From NCBI GenBank assembly GCA_020465985.1, contig JAANYP010000257.1, positions 656,706 to 720,705 of the forward strand: a DNA stretch of 64,000 nt, written 5' to 3'. The stretch comes from Centrapalus pauciflorus (taxonomy: Eukaryota > Streptophyta > Magnoliopsida > Asterales > Asteraceae). Positions 1-10,196 of the stretch are shown in pieces. The stretch's first letter is position 1, and the number at the start of each line of letters is the position of its first letter. A program made the position numbers and the translations under genes. The notes beneath the pieces were generated by a model. That model made no database searches, had not been told where the DNA came from, and saw only the letters and a list, made by a program, of their open reading frames with translations.

Positions 1-1790
1 TCGGTGAAGGATGTAGAACACCGAGTGACGAGTGCGAAGGGATGGAGGAGTTTGAGCGAATGTCAACAGAGTGTTGAGAAGGAATACGAGTTTTTGATTT
101 CAAACTATTTTTCAATCACCATGCATATAGATATTAAGGGTAGTTTAGTAATTTTTAATAAATAAATTAAAAAAATAGTTTTTTTTTAAATATATTTTTA
201 ATACTTTAATAAATATAAATTAGATATTTGGATATATTAGTGAGTTCTAAAGGTTTAGAAGGATATATATGTAATAAGAAAGTTTGTAAGAATATATATG
301 TAATATTAATGGTTTACAATGATATATATGAAATTCTTCCTTCGAAAAACTCATAACCACATTGGTACCTATGTGCTAATTCTCTCTTTCACGTTTCTGA
401 TTTTCCAAATAATAACATGTATCCTTAGTCCTTACCCTATTGTTTGGTTCGTTATATTCCAGTGAAAACTTAGATGAAGGCATGAAATTTGGTCTTCATC
501 CTTAATGTGTCTAACAAAATGGTGCTAACCACTAATCACCAACTTTAGACGTTAAAAAAATAAAATAAAATAAAATAATAATAATTGTTATCGAGAAAGA
601 GGGAAGGATAGTTATTAATGAATCCTTAACTAGTGACATACCCGTGCGTAGCTCAGTTTTTAAATTAATAAATTCTTAATTAAACAAGCATGCAATAGAA
701 ATATTTTTTCCTAAAAAAACTACACATTATTCATGATGAAAAAATTACTTTATTCCATTGTTAATACTACCAGACACACTTATGTTTGAGGTCTATCAAA
801 TTTAGTTTAGAAAGCATGTATTAAAATTGAATTAATGAGGAAAACACTAATTCTTGTACACGATAAAATGAAACCACACCATCTTATAATCAAATAATAC
901 ACAACTTTTATACTCAAACCATCAGTACAATGCATGAAACACGTAATTTTATAATAAAAATTTTTCCAACTAATAAATATATGCATTCAAACAAAAGAAG
1001 TTACATAAATATTGAAGACATTTAATCGTCCATTACAAAAATTTAATTAGTTGAAAATTCATTTAGATTCATTGTAAAGTCGTACTTATTTATCGCATCA
1101 TTATTGGGGCAATATTCATTTTCCTTCATAATAGGCTAGAAAATAAATTAATTACGGATTAGTTCCGAAAATCTAATGCATAAATAGTACAAAATCATAA
1201 TAACACTTTTAATGTAAAAAAAAAAAAAAAATACCAAGATGATGTAATTTTTAAGGTTTCAATAATGATTTGTTCAACAATATCATTTTTCTTGGTTTAG
1301 GTTTTAAATTTCTTCTCGTATCATTATGATTTTCTCATGTTGAAAAATAACACGTCTAATTACATTTAAAAACCGTAGAAATACAATTTTAGGATGTGAA
1401 TTAACACTGTAAAAATGATTAACAAAAATTATAGTAATACAATTAATGGACAGATTTTATGTACTGATGAACATATTAAAATAAAGAATGTAAATCCAAA
1501 TAAGAATTTAGAGTGATTGATTATTGTTTGAAAGCCGGTGGTGTCATAATATCCTATATTTTAAGTAAATTTTATTAATTTTCGAGTCAATAAATTTTTG
1601 ATTGTCAATCTTATCTCAAAGTATGTTCGTCTATTTAATACTCTGTTTAATCACCGAAAAAAGTTAATTTTTCATGTCTTGTTATCCCAAATTTTTTTCT
1701 GCAAATTTTGTTAAATTAAGAGTAAAAATATTTGTTTTAATTATTAATATTTTTGAATGTTTGTTGGGAAAATAGTGAATCTTATCCTCT
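1..1790. other. AT-rich intergenic stretch, no gene seen
   Basis: No reading frame with recognisable protein character and no element with matching termini was found here. The first 120 bases are less AT-rich than the rest and could be the edge of a feature that starts outside the window. The remainder is AT-rich with short homopolymer runs, for example poly(A) near 1217. Confidence 0.6.
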
Positions 1791-3475
1791 CACTACAAGG
1801 AAAAGAAGAAAATGCGACGGAGACCTTTTGCGGCGACATATGTCGTCGCAAATTCCTCACTAAAAGACAAAAAAAATGTGCTTTTTGACTAAAACTGGTC
1901 AAAACTCGGGGAAGGCCTTTTGCGGCGACACTGTCGTCGCAAAAAGGCTGAACATATTAAATTTTTATTTTTTTTTTTGGCACGAAAATAGGGTTTTGCG
2001 CGGTGAAAAGGCCGCGTTTTTTTTCGGGGAATTTGCGGCGACATCTTTGGCTTTCTGCGACGACGAGTCGCCGCCATAGGGAATCAGCGACGACACTATG
2101 TCGCCGCAAAAGGCTACCGATTTATCTACCCAGTAACCAGCCTCTTCACTTTTTCACCCACCATTTCATCACCTACCTCTCCTCTCCCTCTCCTCCTTCT
2201 CCTCTCCTTCTATCTTTCTCCGGCCACCCTCCACCTCCGGCCACTCTTCACCACCGGCGCCTCTTTGTCCGGATCCACTCTCCACCACCCGGGATTCTCC
2301 TTTTTCCGGCGACCCTCCATTTTTTCCGGCGACTTCGGCTCATCTCCTTTTCTCCGGTGAATCTTGGTTATTTCCGACCAAAATATAAGGTTGGTTTCAT
2401 TTAACATAAATGTTGTTATTTTAATGTACATTTCTATGAACTTGAAGTTTGTTTTATTTTTCCGGTTTGTAGTTGTTGCTCCGGTGAACACTCCGGTGGG
2501 TTGACATTAAAGGTTAGTATTTTTTTCTGATTTTTATATATTATTTAAGTTATTAAATAATTTTTCAAAATATTATGTTTTAAATTTGTGCTTAAAATAT
2601 AGACTTTTTATGATGTGAATATATTATCTTTTAATATGATTTCTAGTAGAAAAATTTAATTTTATATGCATATAGAGTTTTTATGATATGAAAAAGTGTA
2701 TTTAATTGCAATATATTTTTTATTGTTAGAAAGTATGAAAAGGTTATAATTATATTATGTATGTTAATACACTTTTTTTAAAGTGTGTTTAGTTTAGTAT
2801 TATTATTAGTAATTAGTGTTAAGTTGTGTTATTAAACATATGTTAGTTAGTTAGTGCTATTTAAAAAATAATACTTTTAAATCAACATAAATTAAAAAAT
2901 ATACATTAAAAAATTTATATAATATTTAAATGAAATAAGTTAATATGTATTATTTGATGTCACATAAGATTAGAATATTTATATATGTATGTATGTTTGT
3001 ATTTCTTTAGAGTTTGTTAAAAGTATAACGTATTTTGGTATATATATTAAAATTAGTGTTATTAAAACATACATTAAATTAAAGTAACATTTTATTAATC
3101 ATAACATATATTTTACTTTAAAATGTGATAAAATGAAGATATATATTAGTATGTAGATTGATTAGTGTTATTAAAACATATAGTAATTTGAATTTAAAGC
3201 AAGTTAAAACATATATTAATTTGAATTAAAAGCAAATTAAAACATATGTTAAGGTGTTATCAAATTAAAACATATATTAATATATATATTAATTAGTGTT
3301 ATTAAAACATATATTCATTTATAGTAACATTAACTTAAAACATATACTAAAGTATCATCAAATAAAAACATATATTACTTTAAAGTGACATAAAGTTGAT
3401 TAATAAAGACGAAACATAAAATTAAAACAATGTTAATGTTATTATTAATTTAAAGTAACATGAAACTAAAACATA

Positions 3476-4075
3476 TAGACTTGATATGTATTCTTGATAA
3501 TTTGTATAGACTTGATATGCATAAATGATGGTTGTTATATACAATTACATATAGTTGGTAAGATACTTGATAATTTGGTAATATATGGACTTGTTGTAAT
3601 ATTAGTTGGCAAAAGGTATTATTATGATGGTGATATGTATTCTTGATAATTTGTATAGACTTGATACGTATATATATAGTTAGTAAGTTGGTATAAAAAT
3701 GGTATGTATTCTTTAGCGATGATATATATACTTTAGCGACGAGATGGTGATATGTATTCTTGATGGTTGTATAGACTTTTGTATAGACTTGATATGCAAC
3801 AATGATGGTTGTTATATACTTGATATGCATTAATGATGGTTGTATAGATTTGATATGCATAGACTTGATATGTATTCTTGATAATTTGTATAGACTTGAT
3901 ATGCATAAATGATGGTTATTTTATACAATTACATATAGTTTGTAAGATACTTGATAATTTGGTAATATATAGACTTGATATATATATATATATATAGTTA
4001 GTAAGTTGGTATAAAAATGGTATGTATTCTTTAGCGATGACATATAGAGTTATTGTAATATTAGTTGGTAATTTA
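3476..4075 (+). repeat. degenerate tandem duplication inside the CACTA element
   Basis: A segment starting with GACTTGATATGTATTCTTG (near 3478) and running through TATGTATTCTTTAGCGATGA recurs from about 3864 in the same order. The shorter motif ACTTGATATG recurs many times. Upstream (3170-3400) the motif ATTAGTGTTATTAAAACATA is also reiterated. It is low-complexity and non-coding. Confidence 0.75.
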
Positions 4076-4133
4076 TACACGTTAATATTTGATATATATG
4101 TTTTTATTTACATATATATTAAATGTGTTACAG

Positions 4134-4691
4134 TACGACCCTACGACGGGTCAATTTCCTAGTATCATCGACCAGTTTGGTGATATGCATCGTCGGAACA
4201 ACGTTTTCGCCAATGACATTGCCGCACGACAATATGTAAGTAATTGTTTTACTTAAATGCATGAAATTGTATATAAATATTTTCTTTTAGTGTTTATTAT
4301 GAAATATATATAATATCGAAATTTTTTTGTAATTATACAGCATGAGATGGAGCAGCTTCGGAATAGTCAAGCCGGAAGTTCGAATCCGATGACCGAAGAA
4401 CAGATATTGTCTCAAGTGTTGGGAGAACGCCGAGGTCATAATCGAGGAATTGGGAGAAAGTTACCAGGAAGTTTTTCGAGTTCAAAGTCTCAATCACAAC
4501 CGGAAACGTATTCAAAAGCCGAAGTTGATAAACTAGTTGCTCGACAAACAAAAAAGCAACAAAAACTAATGGCTCGACAAGAACTTTTATACAATGCGTT
4601 AAGAGCCGCGAATATAGACGTTCCTGGTTATGACGAAGACTCGGAAGATGACGAAAACGAGGAAAACGACGAAGACGAAGATGATTATTAG
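4134..4691 (+). pseudogene. 3' end of a CACTA transposase gene (Ptta/En/Spm, Transposase_24-like)
   Basis: Two exons are joined in phase. Exon 4134-4235 is preceded by an acceptor CAG and followed by GTAAGT. Exon 4341-4691 follows TTATACAG and ends in TAG. The first encodes YDPTTGQFPSIIDQF, which resembles the conserved TGxFPT segment of plant Ptta/En/Spm transposases. The second encodes a MTEEQILSQVLGERRGHNRG segment, a basic stretch, and an acidic tail rich in D and E (residues after PGYDED). Nothing upstream restores the DDE catalytic part, so this is a C-terminal remnant. It lies inside the CACTA element in the sense orientation. The family call is from memory of the conserved C-terminal motif; the splice sites and phase are seen directly. 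Confidence 0.72.
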
Positions 4692-4860
4692 TTTATATTA
4701 TGTAATGTTTTTTTAATTGTAAATGCTTATTTGATAACTTTTGTAACTATTGTTGGTTTGAAATATATTATATTTGAGTTTGTTGGAAAATATCAAATTG
4801 TAAATGCAGCGAACAGGTTTCTATAACCCGATTGGGGGCAAAAAAAAACAGCCAAAATTT

Positions 4861-5400
4861 GTGCATTTTATGTCACTTTTTGCGACGACATTTTGGCCTT
4901 TTGCGGCGACATGTCGTCGCTAAAGCCCTATTTCTGTGCATTTTATGTCACCTTTTGCGACGACATTTTGGCCTTTTGCGGCGACATGTCGTCGCTAAAG
5001 CCCTATTTCTGTGCATTTTATGTCATTTTTGCGACGACATTTCAACTTTTTGCGGCGACATGTCGTCGCAAAAAGTCAAAATGTCGTCGCAAAAAGTCGA
5101 AATGTCGTCGCAGAATGTCCCCTTTAGCGGCGACACTGTCGTCGCAAAAGGTTTTGATTTTAATTTTGATTTAATTTTCATAAAACTTGTTGCGACGACT
5201 TTGTCGTCGCAAAAAGTGATGACGTGTCAAGCCGATATTGCTGGAAACCGTCGTCGCAAAAGGGCCCAAATGTCGTCGCAAAAGATATTTAGCTACGAGG
5301 CTACAGCGACGACCTTTTTGCGACGACATGTCGCCGCAATAGGTCTTCTGCGACGACATTATCACTTTTAGCGACGACATTTGTCGCCGCAAAAAGGTGA
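4861..5400. repeat. right subterminal repeat array of the CACTA element
   Basis: Dense copies of the palindrome-forming motif GCGGCGACATGTCGTCGC and relatives such as GCGACGACAT. A 75-bp unit starting with GTGCATTTTATGTCA is repeated in tandem at 4861, 4936 and 5011. In CACTA elements such subterminal arrays are the sites bound by the transposase (TNPA-type) protein. The motif is CpG-rich in a very AT-rich neighbourhood. Confidence 0.85.
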
Positions 5401-5697
5401 TTTTCTTGTAGTGTCTACTAGTTTCGAATTTAAAGGGCTAGGTTTTGTTTTAGTTGTCGATCTTATCACAAAGTTTGTTGGAAAAACAAAAAATATTATT
5501 CGATTTGTTAGGAATTTAAAGGGATATGATTTAATTCTAGCTAATCCAATGGTGTACATATGCGTCCCGTGAACAAATTTTCTATTTGCTTGATCGACAA
5601 TATACTTATAAAATTAACCGATAACAGTCATTTCATTTCTCGTATGATTGTTTTAGAAAATTTAAAACCAAAAGTCGATACGTAAAACTGACTAAAT

Positions 5698-5858
5698 TTT
5701 TTTTTTGAATGACAAACTATCTTATTCCTACTACTAAACTACTCATTTGCCCCAAGACTTACTTTATCCACCTAAATTTCAACTTGCCTCTAACGGGAGT
5801 CGAACCCCTGACCTCTCACTTACACATCACTTCTCTTACCAAATGAACAAAAAGGAAA
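5698..5858 (-). mobile_element. tRNA-derived SINE-like unit (minus strand)
   Basis: On the minus strand a B-box GGTTCGACTCC (5796-5806) lies 44 nt after an A-box-like TTGTTCATTTGG (5839-5850), the tRNA spacing. About 90 nt further the unit ends in an A-run (plus-strand T-run 5698-5706). This head, body and poly(A) order is that of a plant SINE. It is not a tRNA gene, because no cloverleaf follows the boxes. The 5' limit is estimated. Confidence 0.5.
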
Positions 5859-6018
5859 TCACATCCTCTGCCTCTGGGGGCCTGCCGACCTGTCACATTG
5901 CCAACGTGGATGATGTAAATCATGTATCCCATGGTTAAAAGATATGTGTCGGGTTTGAACCCTGAACCTCCACTATGAATTCCATGTCCTCAACCATTAT
6001 GCTACAATCACGATTCCG
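5859..6018 (-). mobile_element. second tRNA-derived SINE-like unit (minus strand)
   Basis: On the minus strand an A-box TAGCATAATGG (5994-6004) and a B-box GGTTCAAACCC (5951-5961) are 43 nt apart, as in tRNA. The body runs towards 5859, where it meets the next SINE-like unit in the same orientation, giving a head-to-tail dimer. Limits are approximate and no target duplication was found. Confidence 0.45.
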
Positions 6019-6065
6019 AATCTATCTATACTATTAAAAGAGTAACTATACTCATTTCTGGTGAA

Positions 6066-6099
6066 GCCACGTGTCGTCACTGTGAATCGACACGTGGCA
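6066..6099. promoter_or_regulatory. G-box/ABRE hairpin in Helitron, copy 1
   Basis: GCCACGTGTCG and CGACACGTGGC form an inverted repeat around a 12-nt spacer. Each arm contains CACGTG and the ABRE core ACGTG. These are consensus bZIP/bHLH binding sites; function here is inferred only. Confidence 0.45.
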
Positions 6100-6324
6100 G
6101 TTTTAGATTTTAAAAAGAATAAAGAAATTTAAATCAAATCTATTCAAATCTAATATAATCCACTTTTAAATTCAAATCAAATCAAATCAAACAAAATCTA
6201 ATACTCTACTAACTTATTAATTAAATCTATTCAAATCTAATATAATCCACTTTTAAATTCAAATCAAACAAAATCTAATCTAATCTATACTATTAAAAGA
6301 GTAACTATACTCATTTCTGGTGAA

Positions 6325-6358
6325 GCCACGTGTCGTCACTGTGAATCGACACGTGGCA
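6325..6358. promoter_or_regulatory. G-box/ABRE hairpin in Helitron, copy 2
   Basis: Second copy of the same inverted pair (GCCACGTGTCG and CGACACGTGGC), 259 bp downstream, produced by the duplication of the Helitron 5' end. Confidence 0.45.
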
Positions 6359-6730
6359 GTTTTAGATTTTATAAAGAATAAAGAAATTTAAATCAAATCT
6401 ATCCAAATCTAATATAATCCACTTTTAAATTCAAATCAAATCAAATCAAACAAAATCTAATACTCTACTAACTTATTAATTAAATCTATCCAAATCTAAT
6501 ATAATCCACTTTTAAATTCAAATCAATTCAAATCAAACAAAATCTAATAATCTACTAACTTATTAATTATGATAATATAATAAACGTTTAAAAAAATATA
6601 TAAGAAAATAATTACTCTTCATATATATTTAGAAATATACAAAATTAATAAGTTATAATAAATAATAATATCACCTTATATACTTTTGTTTAAAAAATAA
6701 TGTTTATATATTTATCTTTTTATTTATTAC

Positions 6731-6808
<78 letters not shown>
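6731..6808. repeat. (TA)n microsatellite in the Helitron
   Basis: About 37 uninterrupted TA dinucleotides, just before the Helitron 3' hairpin. Confidence 0.97.
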
Positions 6809-6813
<5 letters not shown>

Positions 6814-7515
6814 TATCCGCGTAATACGCGAGTAATAAACTAGTATTATATTAATCCAACATTTTTTTGACTTTTCTAATATAAATTAATTGAACCGGAA
6901 ATACCATCAGATTCTATGTTCACAAATTTTTTTTTTTACTACCGAAAAAGTGAATTTAAAAAAAAAAAATTATAATATTCTTTATAAAATTTAGACATTG
7001 GCCCATATACATTAGACTACTAAAGTCAATTATTAGCCCAAGAAGGAAAAAAAAGCCCAAAATGATTAATTAATCGCTTTCTAGTCATCTTTTTCAAGGG
7101 TTTTTAGTTTTTTACTGGTTACAGTCTTACATACATCAGACGTCTTCTTCAATCTTCACTTCAGTTCGTCTCTCCTGATTTTTCACGACACAATATCTAT
7201 TACGATAGATTCGTGAACATTTATTTGCATCAACCCATCAACGGTTTCAATTAATTTGCGCAAATGATTAATTAATGGCTTTTTAGCTTGCTATTTGTTA
7301 ATTTCATCGTCTCATATCATATGGGTTCTATGGAACTAAACTTTTCTCAAACTTAAATTTCAAAAATGTGAACTTTTTCACTAATGGTATATCAGTAATC
7401 TTCAAAACTCTCAAATGTTATTGTGCTAATATCCCCATAATCTGCAAGATCAGATTGTTGTGTTAATATCTCAATATCATAAACCCTAATTTAGCCTTTT
7501 ATTTGCCAGAAAATT

Positions 7516-8814
7516 ATGTCTTCTCTGAATCCATCTATGGAAGACTTGCCTGCACCAATAGTCTGTCAAGACTTCCGATCAAGACAATTTTCCATTGCAA
7601 GTTCGTATGCAAGAAGTGGCAGGATCTAGTCTTGGACTCATATTTTGCTAATGTTCAACTCTTGAGGTCACCTGCAGGATTCATGCTTCATCCTTTCTCT
7701 ATAAGAGGTATCTTTGATGAGTATAAACCTGACATTTTGAAATGGGTAGAGTAAGAAGACAAGCTTGATCACCACAATGTACACCATGACCTTACTCGTC
7801 GATTTGCATTTAAAATCCTGTGTTTGGTTCGCAGATTTTAGTAGGGATTTAAAATCCGAGGGTTTCTTAAATTCCTCTATTCTCTGTTATATAAAATTCC
7901 AGCCTCCCCCTAGGATTTTAAATCTCAGTTACCTTGCATTTTTCAGATTAGCAAATATTTTCTATAAGATAATGCAAAATCTTTGACAAATCCTAACAAA
8001 TGCAAATGCGGTATAATGCAAATCCTTTAAGAAAATGTAAAACCCAGAGAAAAAATTTGCGAACCAAACGCCCCCTTGTGTATTCAATCCAATCACGAGT
8101 ATATGATCCTCCCTCCCTAGGCAACAATACTATATTGAAGGTTACGCAATGAATGTGTGTGGTTTCGGAGTTGTTTCAGTGAGACAGGAATACAAAGTGA
8201 TACAGATTTTCCAAGACTTTATACCACAAAAACGTATCCCAACACCTCGGCGACCATGTCTATTAGAAGCCGAGGTTTACACTCTTGGTGTGACCCATTG
8301 GAGAAGTCTTGGTTATTTCCCTTACATGCTTGAGGGATGAAATGAACCATTTTTGAATGGCCATGCTCCTTGGACTGTTATTGATAAGGATTCCCCTGAA
8401 AATTTTTGTGTATTTGATTTTGAAAATGAGACATTTCAGTTATTCCCATCTCCTCCATTTGAAGCTACAGATGAAAACTTGATGCATTTCTATGGTTTGG
8501 CGGTCCTAAACGGTTGCTTATGTCTATCTCATACAGATGTTGCATGTGAGTTAACGATTTGGGTGATGAAGGAATACGGTATCAAGAAATCTTGGCATAA
8601 TGAGGTGGTTATCCAACAAAGTATCATCCCCGATCTAATTTGGCCGATGAGGGATCCTACGTATATGATAGAGTGTTTAAAAGATGGAACAATTTTGATG
8701 AGGCATGAAGAGTCATTGTTCGCGTATTGTCCTGAGAGGAAGACAGTGGAACACATAGATTTTCAACGTAGATATTTTAGGGCTCTACATCTCCGGAATG
8801 CTTTATCGTCCTAG
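7516..8814 (+). pseudogene. F-box protein pseudogene (F-box plus F-box-associated domain)
   Basis: An ATG at 7516 begins a frame containing MEDLP, and a shifted frame continues with LSRLPIKTIFHCKFVCKKW, the second half of an F-box. The join has lost a few codons and the frame. Further downstream, DPPSLGNNTI, GFGVVSVRQEYKVI, VYTLGVTHWRSLG, then FLNGHAPWTV and the long frame 8353-8814 (FDFENETFQLFPSPPF, GCLCLSHTD) follow the order of the F-box-associated interaction domain. They are spread over several frames, with an in-frame TGA at about 8338. A 281-bp MITE (7795-8075) interrupts the region between F-box and associated domain. F-box proteins of this kind are substrate receptors of SCF ubiquitin ligases. 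With at least three frame breaks this copy is not functional. Confidence 0.85.
7795..8075. mobile_element. Tourist-like (PIF/Harbinger) MITE inside the F-box pseudogene
   Basis: Closely related along its length to the MITE at 9614-9889: both have GATTTGCATTTAAAATC-like starts, a shared AATCTCAGTTACCTT-like core, and an end resembling GCGAACCAAACG. It is flanked by TTA on the left (7792-7794) and TTG on the right, a decayed 3-bp duplication. It separates the F-box from its associated domain. Confidence 0.7.
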
Positions 8815-9285
8815 TTTTATTAAGCTTAAAAAGTTTGAACAAGGGAGAATTGAATTCATGTGTTGTAAAGTTTAACATGACTACTAGTTTTGTATTGAAC
8901 TATTGTTTTTACATTTATAGAAGTTTATCTTTGATGCAGTTTTGGTTTGATGGCTATGTGCATTCTTAGTAATTACATTTGAATTAAGTAAAGAGATTAT
9001 TATAACCATCTTATAGCCATTCCACTGTCCACAAAATCATTAATGTAGTTTGATAGGTTCAAATCAATGTTGTATATATCTCTACTATTCTTATGAATCG
9101 CAAAATCACTGTTGGAAACTTGTATTGTATATATATTACTGTCAAAATAATTTCTATAATTTACAAGTTGCATTTTGTGTGGCCCATAATGTTTATACAT
9201 TTGGTAAAATCTTAACTGTTAAAGCTACTTGGCCCAACATATTATCCAAGGCTGAAGGCCACATAATAGTTGAGTCAAGTGCTGT
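8815..9285. other. non-coding stretch downstream of the F-box pseudogene
   Basis: AT-rich sequence, probably the former 3' untranslated region followed by intergenic DNA. No gene or element boundary seen. Confidence 0.5.
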
Positions 9286-9610
9286 GCGCGTTTGGTTAAT
9301 GGAATATGATAGAATTTGATGAAATTGGAATGAAAATTTCATTCCGATGTGCTGTTTCGCAGTAAGAAAGAATGGAATAAAGATTCCGTTTTTTTTTATT
9401 TTAAAAAACACAACTTTTGAAGGTATCTATTTTTCTCGGGTTAGTGCCATGGAATTTAAATTTCATTCCAAAGATTTTAACAGTTCTAAAACCAAACTCT
9501 AGACTTTATCTTCACCAGCCTCCATTTCTATCCCGACATTCCTTCCAGAATTTCATTACCTGACAGATTCCAATTCAGAAACAAACCTTTATTGCGAACC
9601 AAATGCCGCC
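9286..9610. mobile_element. MITE with GCGTTTGG-type termini
   Basis: The left end GCGCGTTTGGTTAATGGAAT and the reverse complement of the right end, GGCGGCATTTGGTTCGC, are similar. The interior contains ATGGAATTTAAATTTCATTCC-like palindromes. It abuts the next MITE. Left boundary and target duplication are uncertain. Confidence 0.5.
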
Positions 9611-9613
9611 TTA

Positions 9614-9889
9614 GGTGACGTTTTTGCATTTAAAATCTCGTATTTGGTTTGCAGACTTTAGTAAGGATTTAAAATCTTAGGATTTCTTTAAATCTTTTCT
9701 TTCTTTGTTATTTAAAAACTCAGTCTCCTCCTTATGAATTTAAATATCAGTTACCTTATATTTTTCAAATTAGCAAATTTTTCTTAATAAATAATGCAGA
9801 TATTTTGACAAATACAAATGCTGCATAATGCAAATCATTTGATAAAATGCAAATCCCAGAGAAAAAAAAGCTGCGAATCAAACGTCTCC
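9614..9889. mobile_element. Tourist-like (PIF/Harbinger) MITE
   Basis: 276 bp, flanked by TTA on both sides (9611-9613 and 9890-9892), the Harbinger target duplication. Termini GGTGACGTTT and, on the other strand, GGAGACGTTTGATTCGC form short inverted repeats. Same family as the copy at 7795-8075. Confidence 0.8.
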
Positions 9890-10196
9890 TTAACCTCTTA
9901 GGAAGGGTTTGATTTGCGAAATTAAATAAAATGTAAATGTTAGTTTCTTGCTCATCTGATAAGAAAGTGGTAGAAGATAATTTTAAGATTGGAAGATGGT
10001 ATGATATGAGTCCTTGAAATCTAATTAACAATTTTAATGAATTATTAAATAAAAATTTAGCTCATTATAATCTATAGTTTCAGACATATTTAAAATTCAA
10101 ATTCAAGTTCATATAGCTTTTGCTTCCTTTTATGTAGTTGACCGTATGAAAATGCTATCTCTTTTGAAAATAATGACTTTTTCATTTTTTATTGTT

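Larger units (their letters stand above)
1791..5413 (+). mobile_element. CACTA (En/Spm-type) DNA transposon, non-autonomous
   Basis: The left end reads CACTACAAGGAAAAG and the right end, on the opposite strand, CACTACAAGAAAATC, the classic CACTA terminus. The 3 bp before and after the element are both TCT (1788-1790 and 5414-5416), the 3-bp target duplication expected of the superfamily. Both ends carry many copies of a palindromic subterminal motif built from GCGACGACA and TGTCGTCGC, few at the left (1815-2110) and dense at the right (4870-5400). The interior holds a CT-rich leader-like stretch (2150-2350), AT-rich tandem repeats and the last two exons of a transposase-like gene. At 3.6 kb and without a full transposase it must be moved in trans if it still moves. 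Confidence 0.93.
6025..6843 (+). mobile_element. Helitron with a duplicated 5' end
   Basis: The 5' end TCTATACTATTAAAAGAG follows an A, and the 3' end is CTAG followed by T, the A|T insertion rule of Helitrons. Just before CTAG is a short hairpin, CGCGT-AAT-ACGCG. The 5' end occurs twice, at 6025 and 6284, so a 259-bp 5' segment is tandemly repeated before a single 3' end. No helicase is present; it is non-autonomous. A relative with the same 3' end lies at 54007-54415. Confidence 0.9.

Noticed and set aside
3450..3860. Minus-strand frame of 136 codons
   Set aside because: It lies in an AT-rich tandem repeat; its Tyr/His/Ile-rich composition reflects the repeat, not a protein.
4832..5371. 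Open frame of 179 codons
   Set aside because: It is produced by the repeated subterminal motif of the CACTA element, exists in several frames and both strands, and has no protein character.
5796..6004. tRNA genes suggested by A and B boxes
   Set aside because: No cloverleaf can be formed around the boxes; the context with a poly(A) tail fits SINE heads better.
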